A stretch of 32,688 nucleotides of DNA, taken from an uncultured Sphingomonadales bacterium. Its GTDB lineage: Bacteria; Pseudomonadota; Alphaproteobacteria; Sphingomonadales; CAKZYD01. Where the stretch lies: positions 1 through 32,688 of the forward strand of contig CAKZYD010000214.1 in NCBI GenBank assembly GCA_937884085.1. Reading direction: 5' to 3'. This document shows positions 16,100 through 23,953 of this stretch, piece by piece. The notes below the pieces were generated by a model, which saw nothing but the letters and a program-made list of their open reading frames with translations, searched no databases and had not been told where the DNA came from. Every line of letters starts with the position of its first letter. Positions within the stretch are counted from its first letter, which is position 1. The position numbers were made by a program, and so were the translations under genes.

Positions 16100-17762
16100 G
16101 CAAAATGCTCCGTTTCATCGGTGCAAGGCTTTCGGCCATTTGCTCGTCTCCGCCGCCGCAGGCTTTCACGGCCATCCGCTCTTTGGCGCGTTCCTTGCCT
16201 TGGGCTTTTAGAGCGGCGCGCCGTTCGGCGGCCTTGGCGGCCAAGTCGGCGGAGGCTTGCCAATCCTCCATCTGCGCTTCGGCGATTTGGCGGGTTTCAT
16301 CGAAGTCAAAATGCACATTCTTCTTTGACTGCGGGCCCCAATAATTGGCCTTACCCAAGTCATAGAAGGTGCGCTGCACGCCCGCCTTTAAAAAGGCTTT
16401 TAAGCAGCCCAGCAAATAGCGGCGCCTAAAGCCAGTGCCGCGCCAGGGGTAATGGAACAGCGCTTTGCGGGAATAAAAGCGCCGGTAGTTGTGCATCACC
16501 CGGTCAAGCAATGTCGCCCGGTCCATGGCCTTGGGCGCCATAATGGGCGTGACGAAGTTGTATTTCGAAAAGTCAAAGACCTCCACTTGGTCCTTGAGGT
16601 CCTGAAACAGCGGCGTGAACGGCCAGGGCGTATACATGGACCAGTTGGCTAGGTCCGGTTGCCAATCCCAAGCCATCTGGAAGGTCTCTTCGAGCGTTTC
16701 CGGCGTCTCATTGTCCAGCCCAACGATGAACTGGGCTTCCACAAAGATATCGGCCTCGCGAAGCAAGCGAATAGCTTCCTTGTTGTCGGCGACCTTCGTT
16801 TCTTTGTTGAAAGTATCGAGCTTGAGCTGCGCGGCGGCCTCGGTACCCAGCGAGACGTGCACCAGGCCCGCTTTGCGATATAGCGGCAGGAGCTCCTTAT
16901 CGCGCATGATGTCGGTCACGCGGGTATTGATGCCCCACTTGACTCTGTCAGGCAGGTCGCGGGCAATCAGCTCCTCACAGAATTGAACGAACTTCTTGCG
17001 GTTAATTGTGGGCTCCTCATCGGCCAAGATGAAGAAGCCGACATCATGGTCGTTGACCAGCGTTTCAATCTCATCGACCACCTTTTTCGGGTCCCGCACC
17101 CGATAATCACGCCAGAACTTCCACTGGGAACAAAAAGAGCAGGTGAACGGGCACCCGCGTGCCAAATTGGGGATAGCGACCCGCACCCCGAGCGGCACAT
17201 ACATGTATTTCGACCATTCCAAGATGGTCCAATCCGGATTGATGCCGTCCAAATCCTTGACGGTCGGCGCGGCTTGTGTAGCCGTAATTTCATCGCCATC
17301 GCGGAAGGCGAGGCCCTTGATATCAGTACGGTTGGCAGGCCAGTTGCCTTCATCAATAGTGCGAATCAGCTCTAAGAAAATCTCTTCACCTTCACCCCGG
17401 ACAATCACGTCCACCCAAGGCGCTTCGGAGAAAACCTGCTTATACATGAAGGTGGCGTGCACACCGCCCAGAACGCGCACGGCACCGGGACAAACATCCT
17501 GAGCAATTTTTAGGGTTTCTTCCGCCATATAAATGGAGGGCGTAATGGCCGTCGTGCCGACCACGTCAGGCTGCAGCTCTTTAAGGCGTTCGGCAACGGC
17601 CTCATTATCCAGATCATTGGTCATGGCATCAATGAAGTGGAGGTCAGTATAGCCCGCATCGCGCAAATGGCCGGAGAGATATGCGGCCCAAGCCGGCGGC
17701 CAATTGCCCGCAATCTCCGCGCCACCTGAATGATAATTGGGGTGAATCAGAACGATGCGCAT
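16080..17762 (-). CDS. bchE: Anaerobic Mg-protoporphyrin IX monomethyl ester cyclase (radical SAM, B12)
   Basis: A 560-residue protein that builds the fifth (isocyclic) ring of bacteriochlorophyll using water, not O2, as the oxygen source. The N-terminal cobalamin-binding-like domain spans about 1-140 ([42 protein letters not shown]). The radical SAM core follows with [11 protein letters not shown] (Cys204, 208, 211) and then [15 protein letters not shown] and SLGTEAAAQ. The C-terminal part has the BchE-typical [16 protein letters not shown] and a charged Ala/Lys/Arg-rich tail. GGAGAGG six bases before the ATG is a strong ribosome site. It heads the operon bchE-bchJ-hemN, with tandem PpsR-type boxes 17 bases or more upstream. 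Family assignment is firm; whether an O2-dependent AcsF exists elsewhere cannot be seen. Confidence 0.97.
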   Translation of the reverse strand: MRIVLIHPNYHSGGAEIAGNWPPAWAAYLSGHLRDAGYTDLHFIDAMTNDLDNEAVAERLKELQPDVVGTTAITPSIYMAEETLKIAQDVCPGAVRVLGGVHATFMYKQVFSEAPWVDVIVRGEGEEIFLELIRTIDEGNWPANRTDIKGLAFRDGDEITATQAAPTVKDLDGINPDWTILEWSKYMYVPLGVRVAIPNLARGCPFTCSFCSQWKFWRDYRVRDPKKVVDEIETLVNDHDVGFFILADEEPTINRKKFVQFCEELIARDLPDRVKWGINTRVTDIMRDKELLPLYRKAGLVHVSLGTEAAAQLKLDTFNKETKVADNKEAIRLLREADIFVEAQFIVGLDNETPETLEETFQMAWDWQPDLANWSMYTPWPFTPLFQDLKDQVEVFDFSKYNFVTPIMAPKAMDRATLLDRVMHNYRRFYSRKALFHYPWRGTGFRRRYLLGCLKAFLKAGVQRTFYDLGKANYWGPQSKKNVHFDFDETRQIAEAQMEDWQASADLAAKAAERRAALKAQGKERAKERMAVKACGGGDEQMAESLAPMKRSILHDQPSA

Positions 17763-17778
17763 AGCCAGCCTCTCCGTT

Positions 17779-17796
17779 TGTCTAAAAATACTGACA
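17779..17796 (-). promoter_or_regulatory. PpsR/CrtJ-type palindrome 1 upstream of bchE
   Basis: TGTCTAAAAATACTGACA fits the TGT-N12-ACA consensus of the PpsR/CrtJ photosynthesis repressor, with four-base perfect arms (TGTC/GACA). It lies only 16 bases before the bchE start codon, overlapping the probable transcription start or leader, a position that fits repression under oxygen or light. Confidence 0.8.
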
Positions 17797-17803
17797 GAAA
17801 CAT

Positions 17804-17821
17804 TGTCTAATTAATTTGACA
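17804..17821 (-). promoter_or_regulatory. PpsR/CrtJ-type palindrome 2 upstream of bchE
   Basis: TGTCTAATTAATTTGACA is a second exact TGT-N12-ACA site with an AT-rich palindromic centre. It is 7 bases from the first site (25-base centre-to-centre). In Rhodobacter capsulatus the bchC promoter has two such palindromes similarly close, allowing cooperative repressor binding. No ppsR gene is in the window. Confidence 0.82.
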
Positions 17822-18251
17822 TACATCATTTTTTGGCGGATTGGCGCAAAGGCTTTTGGCTTGATTGAGCGGCGGGCTAAGGCATCAATCGTGCTTAGCT
17901 AGATTTGAGGTTTAGCCAAGGCCGCAGCATGCCGCTCAAGCTTCAAGTGCTGAGTTGGAACAGCCTCCGTCCAGATTTGAGCTTTAAGCCCATTGCTGCC
18001 GTCCGAAACCCATTGCTGAAAGTCCGCTTTGCAATAGAAAACCGGCATTATGGGAGGCAAATTTAGGAGAGGATGGTGCTTACCCTAGCATCAACTAAAA
18101 TCGGCACACCAAAGAAAACACTGCTCAGCCCTTTTGTCTTCATAGCCAACTCAATTGAATGCGCAGGAAATCGTCGATCGATCGGCCTTTGTGTCGACCA
18201 TTCGGAATGAAGATCCGTTTAATTGCGAGCGTGTCCTAGCTACCTCAAAGA
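17822..18251. other. Gene-free region with short direct repeats
   Basis: No credible gene is seen in this 430-base region upstream of bchE. An imperfect 17-18 base repeat, AGATTTGAG(G/C)TTTA, occurs at 17901-17917 and 17973-17990. CCCATTGCTG followed by GTCCG occurs at 17989-18005 and 18009-18026. These may be the remains of decayed sequence or duplicated regulatory DNA; nothing in them identifies a function. Confidence 0.45.
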
Positions 18252-18659
18252 TCATCGAATGAACTGCGATATGACATTTTGACGGAATAGGAGTATGATG
18301 GCGATGATTTGAAGCACCATGAAGACGCCAATTCCGAGATACACCGTCAGTGCTGAGGCAATCTCGACGGGCATCGGGTGAAAGTACTGTGTGATCAGGC
18401 CGTGCGAATAATCAAATGCACCCAAGCTATTGTAGATGACCAATGCACCCCAAGCTCGTGGGCTTTCCATCTTCCACAGGGCGTAGATCATCACTGGCAC
18501 CAGAAATCCAATGATCGCATCGCTAAGCCACGGACCAAACCAGGCGTTGGGCGCAAGTCCACCAAACGCAGTTATCTCAGGAAGAAAGAGTATTGTCTGA
18601 GCCCGAAAGACTGTGGCGGCCATAAGTAAAGTGATTGTCCATCTGAGTGATATCGGCAT
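18252..18659 (-). CDS. Small four-helix membrane protein, unknown function
   Basis: A 135-residue hydrophobic protein with about four predicted membrane segments: roughly 8-27, 45-63, 70-88 (weaker) and 102-124. Short loops contain PEITAFGGLAPNAWFGPWLSD and YFHPMP. It begins at ATG with AAGGA nine bases upstream. I do not recognise the family; composition and segment spacing look like a DoxX-like or DUF-type integral membrane protein but no diagnostic motif is visible. It lies 102 bases downstream of, and in the same direction as, the AraC regulator at 18762, so it could be cotranscribed. Codon usage resembles a real gene less strongly than the flanking pigment operon, and it sits in a decayed region. 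Confidence 0.6.
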   Translation of the reverse strand: MPISLRWTITLLMAATVFRAQTILFLPEITAFGGLAPNAWFGPWLSDAIIGFLVPVMIYALWKMESPRAWGALVIYNSLGAFDYSHGLITQYFHPMPVEIASALTVYLGIGVFMVLQIIAIILLFRQNVISQFIR

Positions 18660-18761
18660 CGATTCTAATCCTTTCTGAACTGTAATCAGGCAATGAGTAT
18701 TTGGTCGCCGAAATCTCTCATCGGCGTTGGATGAATATTGTTCGTTGGATCGATCTTGTCG

Positions 18762-19793
18762 CTAGTTTAGCGACGCAGGCCAGTCAGGTGGCCCTTGCCC
18801 GGTTTGGCGGAGTTGTTGTGGTGTATGGCCAGTCCACTTTCGAAAGGCGCGTTGAAACGCAGTGGTGTCCCGATATCCGAGAAGATGCGAGATCTGTTGA
18901 TTGTTTAGCGAGCTCGTTTTGATGTACCGCAAAGCCAACTCGCTGCGCGTCTCATCCAATAATCTCTGAAAAGTGGTACCCTCGTCGCGCAGGCGGCGCA
19001 CCAAAGTGCTCTTGCTAGTGTTCAGGCGCGCCGTGACATGGGCAATCGTCGGATCTGTCGTGGCAAAAGCTTCCAACAAGGCGGCACGTACACGGTGCAC
19101 CATAGGGCTGTCTCCCGACATGATCAACGATTGCACCTGAAGATCCTCTTCGGTCGCTGCCCAAAGCCGATCATTTTGCGAGACGAACGGCACCTGAACG
19201 TCTGATGCCGCATAGCGCAAAGTGGGTGGCCCATACTTCGGTACTACGCCGAACACTTCTTCCAGGCTTTCCCGTTCACTTGCAGTCAGCGGGACGCTGA
19301 CGAAAGAGGGCGTGTAAGCTCGCGTTGCAAGAGACTTGGCTTTCGCATGCAGAAAAACGATTTGCGCGCTGCTGAACGTGGCTGGCAATTCTGAGACCAA
19401 ACCGTCTGCAATGACCTGAATCCTGAATTCGTTTTTGCTCTGCAAGATCGCGAAACGCATCGGCCCGAATAAATGTTTGTAGCGAGCCATACGCTTTAGG
19501 CCGCGTTCAAAGTTTGGGGCCGCCGACAAAGCAAACAACACGGGGACTGCCGGGCCTTGGGCCATCCGAAGCCCCAAATCGCTCGCAATGTGCGGTGAAT
19601 CGGAGAGCTCAACCAAAGCTTCCCACAGCAAAACGTAATCGTCGCCAGATACTAGAAAACCGCCGCCATAAGCGTTTTCGAGGTCGAGCCCGGCCCTGAT
19701 TTCAACCTGTTTCCAATCCAAACCCAGAATGGCGCAAATCGGCCCCGAAAGAATTGCCGAGGTGTACAGCAGTTCTGGTACTTGACGGGTCAT
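18762..19793 (-). CDS. AraC-family transcriptional regulator (second copy of the subfamily)
   Basis: A 343-residue regulator with the arabinose-binding-like N domain (VPVLFALSAAPNFERGLKRMARYKHLFGPM near 85-115) and a C-terminal double HTH: HVTARLNTSKSTLVRRLRDEGTTFQRLLDETR and then QISHLLGYRDTTAFQRAFRKWTGHTPQQLR. A perfect AGGAGG (plus strand 19801-19806) lies six or seven bases before ATG 19793, so the GTG at 19808 is rejected as start. It is divergent from a dehydrogenase pseudogene at 19962, which was probably its target. Regulators of this subfamily often control lipid or short-chain dehydrogenase genes placed divergently. The regulator itself looks intact although its neighbour is dead. 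Confidence 0.92.
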   Translation of the reverse strand: MTRQVPELLYTSAILSGPICAILGLDWKQVEIRAGLDLENAYGGGFLVSGDDYVLLWEALVELSDSPHIASDLGLRMAQGPAVPVLFALSAAPNFERGLKRMARYKHLFGPMRFAILQSKNEFRIQVIADGLVSELPATFSSAQIVFLHAKAKSLATRAYTPSFVSVPLTASERESLEEVFGVVPKYGPPTLRYAASDVQVPFVSQNDRLWAATEEDLQVQSLIMSGDSPMVHRVRAALLEAFATTDPTIAHVTARLNTSKSTLVRRLRDEGTTFQRLLDETRSELALRYIKTSSLNNQQISHLLGYRDTTAFQRAFRKWTGHTPQQLRQTGQGPPDWPASLN

Positions 19794-19867
19794 GCAATGC
19801 CTCCTCACCGTTTAGGGGCGTGAGTTTGGTCGCTGTTCTTTCACCGTAACGCAAGCGGTGTGACACA

Positions 19868-19895
19868 ATCTGCAAATCATTGGAACGATCTGCAA
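19868..19895. promoter_or_regulatory. Direct repeat, possible AraC-type operator
   Basis: ATCTGCAA occurs at 19868-19875 and 19888-19895, a 20-base period that puts both copies on the same face of the helix, as in sites of AraC-family dimers. It lies between the AraC gene and the dehydrogenase pseudogene. The evidence is positional and short, so this is tentative. Confidence 0.35.
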
Positions 19896-19961
19896 CTGGC
19901 TTCGAGTACAGACCAGCGTATCCCTCGGTGGAAGCAGAGAACCATGTAAATCGAGGGTGCC

Positions 19962-20397
19962 ATGTAACTCAAAGGCCTGATTGTTCTCGTGACGGGCGGC
20001 GGTTCCGCAATTGGTCTAGAGCTGTCCAAACAATTGGCTGCGCTCGGCAACACGGTGTTCATCTGCGAACGGCGAAAAGAAGCGCTAGATGCAGCCGCAG
20101 AAATGCATGGTCTTCACCCCATTGTGGGAGACGTCGCAAAGCACGAAGACCAAAAAGCGCATCCTCGCATCAGTCTCCGAAATGCACGGTCGTCTTGATC
20201 TCTTGATCAACAATGCAGGTGTATTCAGCAACTATGACTTTGGCGCTGATATCGATGCCATTGAGAGGATCGAGGCGGAGACCGGTATCAACGCCGTGGC
20301 CCCGCTGACGCTCACTAAACGCGTTCTACCGCTTCTTCAGATTAGCAAGACACCTGCAGTCCTATTCATTGGGTAAGGCGTAGCCTACGTGCTCTTC
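19962..20397 (+). pseudogene. Short-chain dehydrogenase/reductase pseudogene
   Basis: The sequence reads as a classical SDR but is broken in four ways. The initiator ATG (19962) is followed at once by TAA at codon 2, then LKGLIVLVTGGGSAIGLELSKQLA. A one-base gain in the A5 run at 20152-20156 breaks the frame; ignoring it, translation continues DQKRILASVSEMHGRLDLLINNAGVFSNYD. A TAA at 20374 replaces the expected Ser-Ser codons after AVLFIG, and homology ends after GVAYVLF at about 20397, before the catalytic Tyr-x3-Lys. The coenzyme motif TGGGSxIG and NNAG are still recognisable. It diverges from an AraC regulator. Decay appears recent, because most of the sequence between lesions is intact. 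Confidence 0.85.
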
Positions 20398-20640
20398 AAA
20401 GGTTGGTGTTTTGCACAGGCGCTCGCCCCTATCTGGCCGCTCTTTGGCCTGGTCGAGTTTTCCAACACCGTCTTCGCGGTCTTCCTATCGTTCTTCAGGC
20501 TTATCGAGTTCGCCATTGAGCAAGCGATCCTGGGCCATGCCCCCCTATTCAAGATTGTGCTCTTCCAACTGCCGTTTGGGATCATAATCCATGTGCTGCT
20601 GCTCATCCGGCCGCGCGCGCCAAATCAGGGCGCTGCATGA
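20389..20640 (+). CDS. Doubtful small hydrophobic ORF
   Basis: An 83-codon open frame from GTG, in frame with the end of the dehydrogenase pseudogene. It encodes about three hydrophobic segments (APIWPLFGLVEF, AVFLSFFRLIEFAIEQAIL, IVLFQLPFGIIIHVLLLI) and ends in a charged tail. The absence of stops and the amphipathic pattern make it look like part of a membrane protein, perhaps the tail of a larger gene joined to the SDR by a deletion. No ribosome site, no family recognised. It stops just before the IS30 fragment. Confidence 0.3.
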   Translation: MLFKGWCFAQALAPIWPLFGLVEFSNTVFAVFLSFFRLIEFAIEQAILGHAPLFKIVLFQLPFGIIIHVLLLIRPRAPNQGAA

Positions 20641-20651
20641 CGCAAAGAGGC

Positions 20652-20780
20652 GGGGTGTCCGTCCATTCACAGGCAAAGCTCAGCGCCATCGCGCGCCAGC
20701 TCAATGAAAGGCCCAGAAAAACCTTGAACTATCAAACGCCGACTGAAACCTTCGCTAAGTGTGTTGCAGCCACCCGTTGA
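20652..20780 (+). mobile_element. IS30-family transposase C-terminal remnant
   Basis: The frame reads GVSVHSQAKLSAIARQLNERPRKTL followed by NYQTPTETFAKCVAATR and a stop. This is the characteristic end of IS30-type transposases (SVHSQ..L..IARQLNERPRKTL and TP.E.F). Only the last 42 or so residues remain; the DDE core is absent and no terminal inverted repeat pair could be established. It probably marks an insertion that helped to truncate the neighbouring dehydrogenase gene. Confidence 0.82.
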
Positions 20781-20859
20781 ACCCACAACTCAAGATGGAC
20801 GTTCACTAGGTCAAAAGTTCAAAAAAGCTCATATATAACTGCGCTTCCATATGCTTGGG

Positions 20860-21684
20860 CTAGGGGTGAGAACTCGCCAAGATTCGGTCAAGCTTGTTTG
20901 CCCAGGCCTCCGGTTGCTCATCCACAATATCATGGGTGCCACCTTCTAGGCTTTCAAAACCGAAATGCGGGAACTGTGCGTGCGTGCGCTTGGTGGCTTG
21001 AAACAGATCTTCGCCGGTGTTGGTGAGCAGCGTTGTGGGGCAGGTGATGGCCGCTAGGTCTGTGGCTAAATCATGGGCGAAGACGGCGTCAAAGGCCCAG
21101 AAATAGCGCTCTGGATTGGCGAGCATGTCGACCGTATAGCGATGCATCGCTGCCAAGTTGGTCCAGCCCGGAGACGCCTTCAGGCGCTGCTCCCAGGCTG
21201 CTTGGAGATGGCTTCCGTCGGCCTTGATGTCGAGGGGGCTGAACTTGAATGTGGCGAAGAAGGCGCGCTCCTCTTCGGACAGCAAGGGGACGCCATTGAG
21301 CACCAGATGTCGGACTGTATCACCAAATCGGGCAGCGAAATTGGCGGCAATAACAGCGCCGGTATGGTGGCCTAAGATACAGGCCGTTTCGTATCCGAAA
21401 TGATTGAGAACAGAATGCAGACAGTCCGCATAAGCGGAAATCTGGACTGGATTTTCTGGCGCATCCGATTGACCGTAGCCGGGCGTATCGGGCGCGATAA
21501 CGTGAAAGCCGTTCGCGCTCAGTTCTGCACTGGCCGCGGCGAACATACCGCTATTGAGTGGGGATTGATGCAGCAGCAACAAGGGCACGCCACGGCCGGC
21601 TTCGCGCACATGGAGTTGCCCAAACGGCCCGTCAATATATCCTCGGCGCATCGCGGCGTTATTGGCCCCGCAAGCCAAATCCAT
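20860..21684 (-). CDS. Alpha/beta hydrolase with His at the nucleophile position
   Basis: A 274-residue alpha/beta-fold protein: strand and oxyanion region VPLLLLHQSPLNSG (33-46), APDTPGYGQSDAP (64-76), elbow GHHTG (105-109) and GTHDIVDE as the catalytic-His loop. In ordinary members the elbow is G-x-Ser-x-G; here the central residue is His107. This substitution recurs in a subset of the superfamily and argues against simple serine-esterase chemistry. Start is uncertain: ATG 21684 overlaps the upstream gene by 26 bases, whereas ATG 21651 (MRRGYIDGPFGQ) gives a typical N-terminus without overlap. Neither has a good ribosome site. It is the second gene of a minus-strand pair with the lipoprotein hydrolase. 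Confidence 0.88.
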   Translation of the reverse strand: MDLACGANNAAMRRGYIDGPFGQLHVREAGRGVPLLLLHQSPLNSGMFAAASAELSANGFHVIAPDTPGYGQSDAPENPVQISAYADCLHSVLNHFGYETACILGHHTGAVIAANFAARFGDTVRHLVLNGVPLLSEEERAFFATFKFSPLDIKADGSHLQAAWEQRLKASPGWTNLAAMHRYTVDMLANPERYFWAFDAVFAHDLATDLAAITCPTTLLTNTGEDLFQATKRTHAQFPHFGFESLEGGTHDIVDEQPEAWANKLDRILASSHP

Positions 21685-22609
21685 CCGTTGGCAGCGGCTT
21701 TATAAAGGTCGCCATGGCGGCAGCATCACGGCGCACATGCGCCTCTAAAAACGCCGTCGTAATATCGACCATCTCGTCAAAGGCTTCAGTTTGTGGAGGT
21801 CCGGGATATTCAGTGCGGCCAATCACATTGCCAAAATAATGGTCCACCCCCTGCTGCACCAGCGCCCAGCTTTTGCCGCTATGGCTGTAGTGGCCAGCCA
21901 AATGGAGCTGCCATTCTGGCACCATTTGGGGCACAATATCTGCAGACCCAGTGGTCAGAAGCTGCGGCGCGTCCATGCGTGCCCAGCCTGCCTGTTCAAT
22001 GTAGCCGGGAATGGGGCCAGGCGGAGAAATGGCAATAATGGCTGCAACTGAGACAGGAACCACGCGCGGGATGGGGCCAGCAAGGGGGCCGGGTTGCGCA
22101 CCGCCCAAGACCTGCGCCAGCATCGCCCCAAAACTATGGCCAGCTGCCGCGACCTCGCTAATGGAAAGCGCTTGGTCAATCTCCATTTCAATTTGCTCGA
22201 TCGCGTCTATGGTCGCAATCATATCAAGGCGGCGCCAAGCTAAACCCTCCGTCTGCTTCTCAGGCTTGGGCCCCGTCCAGCGTTCTGAATCGACATGGAG
22301 CGGCGCTAAAACGGCATAGCCCGCCTGCGCCCAACGCTTCAGCAAAGCGTCATATTTTTCCGGGCTGGAAAAAGCCCCAGTTGAGAACAGGACGACCGGT
22401 AGGGCTTCGCTAGTCGCGCCGTCCTGGCCTGGATGCCAAATCATTACGGGAATCGTATCACGCCGATCAGACACGAGGTCGACGGTGGACACTCTAATAT
22501 CGCGCGGGCCAGCAGCGGGCACGATCTTGCTTAGGTCGGCAACCGGAGTATTGTGTTCAGCGCAGGCGCTGAGAGCGAGGATGAAGAGGAAGACAAGACG
22601 TGTTCTCAT
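21659..22609 (-). CDS. Lipoprotein alpha/beta hydrolase (dienelactone hydrolase/chlorophyllase-like)
   Basis: A 316-residue protein with a short signal peptide and lipobox LSAC (Cys16), so probably anchored in the periplasmic leaflet of a membrane. The body is an alpha/beta hydrolase: PVMIWHPGQDG (54-64), LPVVLFSTGAFSSP (70-83), a nucleophile elbow AAGHSFGA with Ser159 and GVDHYFGNVIG as a probable His loop. The 'platelet-activating-factor acetylhydrolase/chlorophyllase-like' group has this layout (LFSTGAFSSPEKYDALLKRWAQAGYAVLAP). Chlorophyllase activity should not be assumed from the fold, although the pigment genes nearby make it worth noting. It is transcribed toward the second hydrolase, and is divergent from the serine hydrolase at 22754. 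Confidence 0.88.
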   Translation of the reverse strand: MRTRLVFLFILALSACAEHNTPVADLSKIVPAAGPRDIRVSTVDLVSDRRDTIPVMIWHPGQDGATSEALPVVLFSTGAFSSPEKYDALLKRWAQAGYAVLAPLHVDSERWTGPKPEKQTEGLAWRRLDMIATIDAIEQIEMEIDQALSISEVAAAGHSFGAMLAQVLGGAQPGPLAGPIPRVVPVSVAAIIAISPPGPIPGYIEQAGWARMDAPQLLTTGSADIVPQMVPEWQLHLAGHYSHSGKSWALVQQGVDHYFGNVIGRTEYPGPPQTEAFDEMVDITTAFLEAHVRRDAAAMATFIKPLPTDGFGLRGQ

Positions 22610-22753
22610 GTCATCCTAGCTAGTGCTGGCGCTGCGGAGGATCAAATCTAGACCAGTATTTCGCCCGCACAGCGATCGACCATAACGCGTCGGCTGACTT
22701 TGACGATTTGCAAACTAAATGCGTTTTCGAACAAGACAGCATCAGAGAGACTT

Positions 22754-23953
22754 ATGCGCATAGCCTTGAAATTTGTTGGATGGACCTTGCTTGCAATCCT
22801 TGGCCTGATTGGCGTCTTGATTGCTATGAACTGGACAATCGCAAAGAATGTCTATCTGACGCGCGATGCTAAGATCATGGACGTGGATCGGTTTGCGCCA
22901 CGCCGCATTGTGGCCGGCTGCGATATCGGCCCACTGGAAGCCCATGCGCAGAGCCCTATTCAGGCGGCTGTGATTGATGAGATGCAGGCCTATTCCTTGT
23001 CGCACGGCGGTGTGGGCTTGATCGTGCTCGTGGATGGCAAAATCGCCGGCGAAGCCTACCGCGATGGGGCTGACCAAACCACACGCACCCGCTCTTTTTC
23101 CATGCATAAATCTGTTCTTGGTCTCGCCTATGGCCATGCCTTAGCAGACGGCATTATTGAGAGCATGGATGATCCGATTGGCACCTATTTGACCGAATGG
23201 GCGGATGATCCGCGCGGCGCTATTCCAATCGGCGCGTTTTTGACCATGGCAAGCGGCATGCGCAGCCCATCCTTTTTGGACGATCAATGGGAAGCGACAA
23301 AGTTTCTGCTGTCCAGCAAGGTGACGGAGACAGCGCTCAGCATGGACCAGCGCGGCGAGCCGTGGAGCCAGTTTTGGTATAAGAATGTAGACTCGCAACT
23401 AGCGGGCGCGGCGCTCAACCGGGCCCTCAAAGCAGCGGGCAAAACAGGCTATGCGGCGTATCTGTCAGAGAAAATCTGGTGTCCTATTGGCGCTCAAGAT
23501 GCGCTGCTGTGGCCTGAAGATGAAACTGGCGATCCACGATTTTACGCCAATCTAGATGCAACAGTGCGCGATTGGGTGCGCGTGGGTCAAATGATCGCCG
23601 AGAATGGCGCCTTTATGGGCAACCAAGTCATGCCAGACGGCTGGATTGAGACCTATAAAACACCCTCAAAAACCAATCCGAATTATGGCATCCAAGTGTG
23701 GCTTTCTTCGCCCTATGTAAAAGAGCGAGCCTACAATCCCGCCAGCCCTGTGAAGGTGCTTCAAAGCGTACCGCATCTGGCTAATGATATCATCTTCTTC
23801 GATGGGTTTGGCGGTCAGCGCGTTTACGTCTCGCCGTCCAATAATCTGGTGATTGCCAGGTCAGGCGAGGTCAGCGATACGTGGGACGATGCGATTTTAG
23901 TTAATCTGGCTCTGGAAGCGCTGCGGGCTGCGCCGCAAGCGAGCGCCCGATAG
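22754..23953 (+). CDS. Membrane-anchored serine hydrolase (beta-lactamase/class C fold)
   Basis: A 399-residue protein with one N-terminal membrane anchor (residues 5-27) and a periplasmic beta-lactamase-family domain. It has the SxxK motif at Ser116-M-H-Lys119 (RSFSMHKSVLGLAYG), the YxN motif in FWYKNVDSQLAG and the third-box equivalent DGFGGQRVYVSP. Such proteins include esterases, D-aminopeptidases and 6-aminohexanoate-dimer (nylon oligomer) hydrolase relatives; the substrate cannot be assigned. ATG 22754 is preferred, with AGAGAG just upstream and the membrane anchor starting at once; a TTG at 22700 has no ribosome site. The 3' end overlaps the convergent IclR gene by 53 bases. Confidence 0.88.
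   Translation: MRIALKFVGWTLLAILGLIGVLIAMNWTIAKNVYLTRDAKIMDVDRFAPRRIVAGCDIGPLEAHAQSPIQAAVIDEMQAYSLSHGGVGLIVLVDGKIAGEAYRDGADQTTRTRSFSMHKSVLGLAYGHALADGIIESMDDPIGTYLTEWADDPRGAIPIGAFLTMASGMRSPSFLDDQWEATKFLLSSKVTETALSMDQRGEPWSQFWYKNVDSQLAGAALNRALKAAGKTGYAAYLSEKIWCPIGAQDALLWPEDETGDPRFYANLDATVRDWVRVGQMIAENGAFMGNQVMPDGWIETYKTPSKTNPNYGIQVWLSSPYVKERAYNPASPVKVLQSVPHLANDIIFFDGFGGQRVYVSPSNNLVIARSGEVSDTWDDAILVNLALEALRAAPQASAR

Noticed and set aside
19794-19808. GTG start of the second AraC gene
   Set aside because: It would place the perfect AGGAGG inside the coding region; ATG 19793 uses that site with correct spacing.
21659-22609. Calling the lipoprotein hydrolase a chlorophyllase because pigment genes are near
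   Set aside because: The fold group is broad, no chlorophyllase-specific motif could be confirmed, and the gene is about 4 kb from the bch operon with an unrelated promoter.
22700-22753. TTG start adding 18 residues to the serine hydrolase
   Set aside because: No ribosome site, and ATG 22754 places a normal membrane anchor at the N-terminus.
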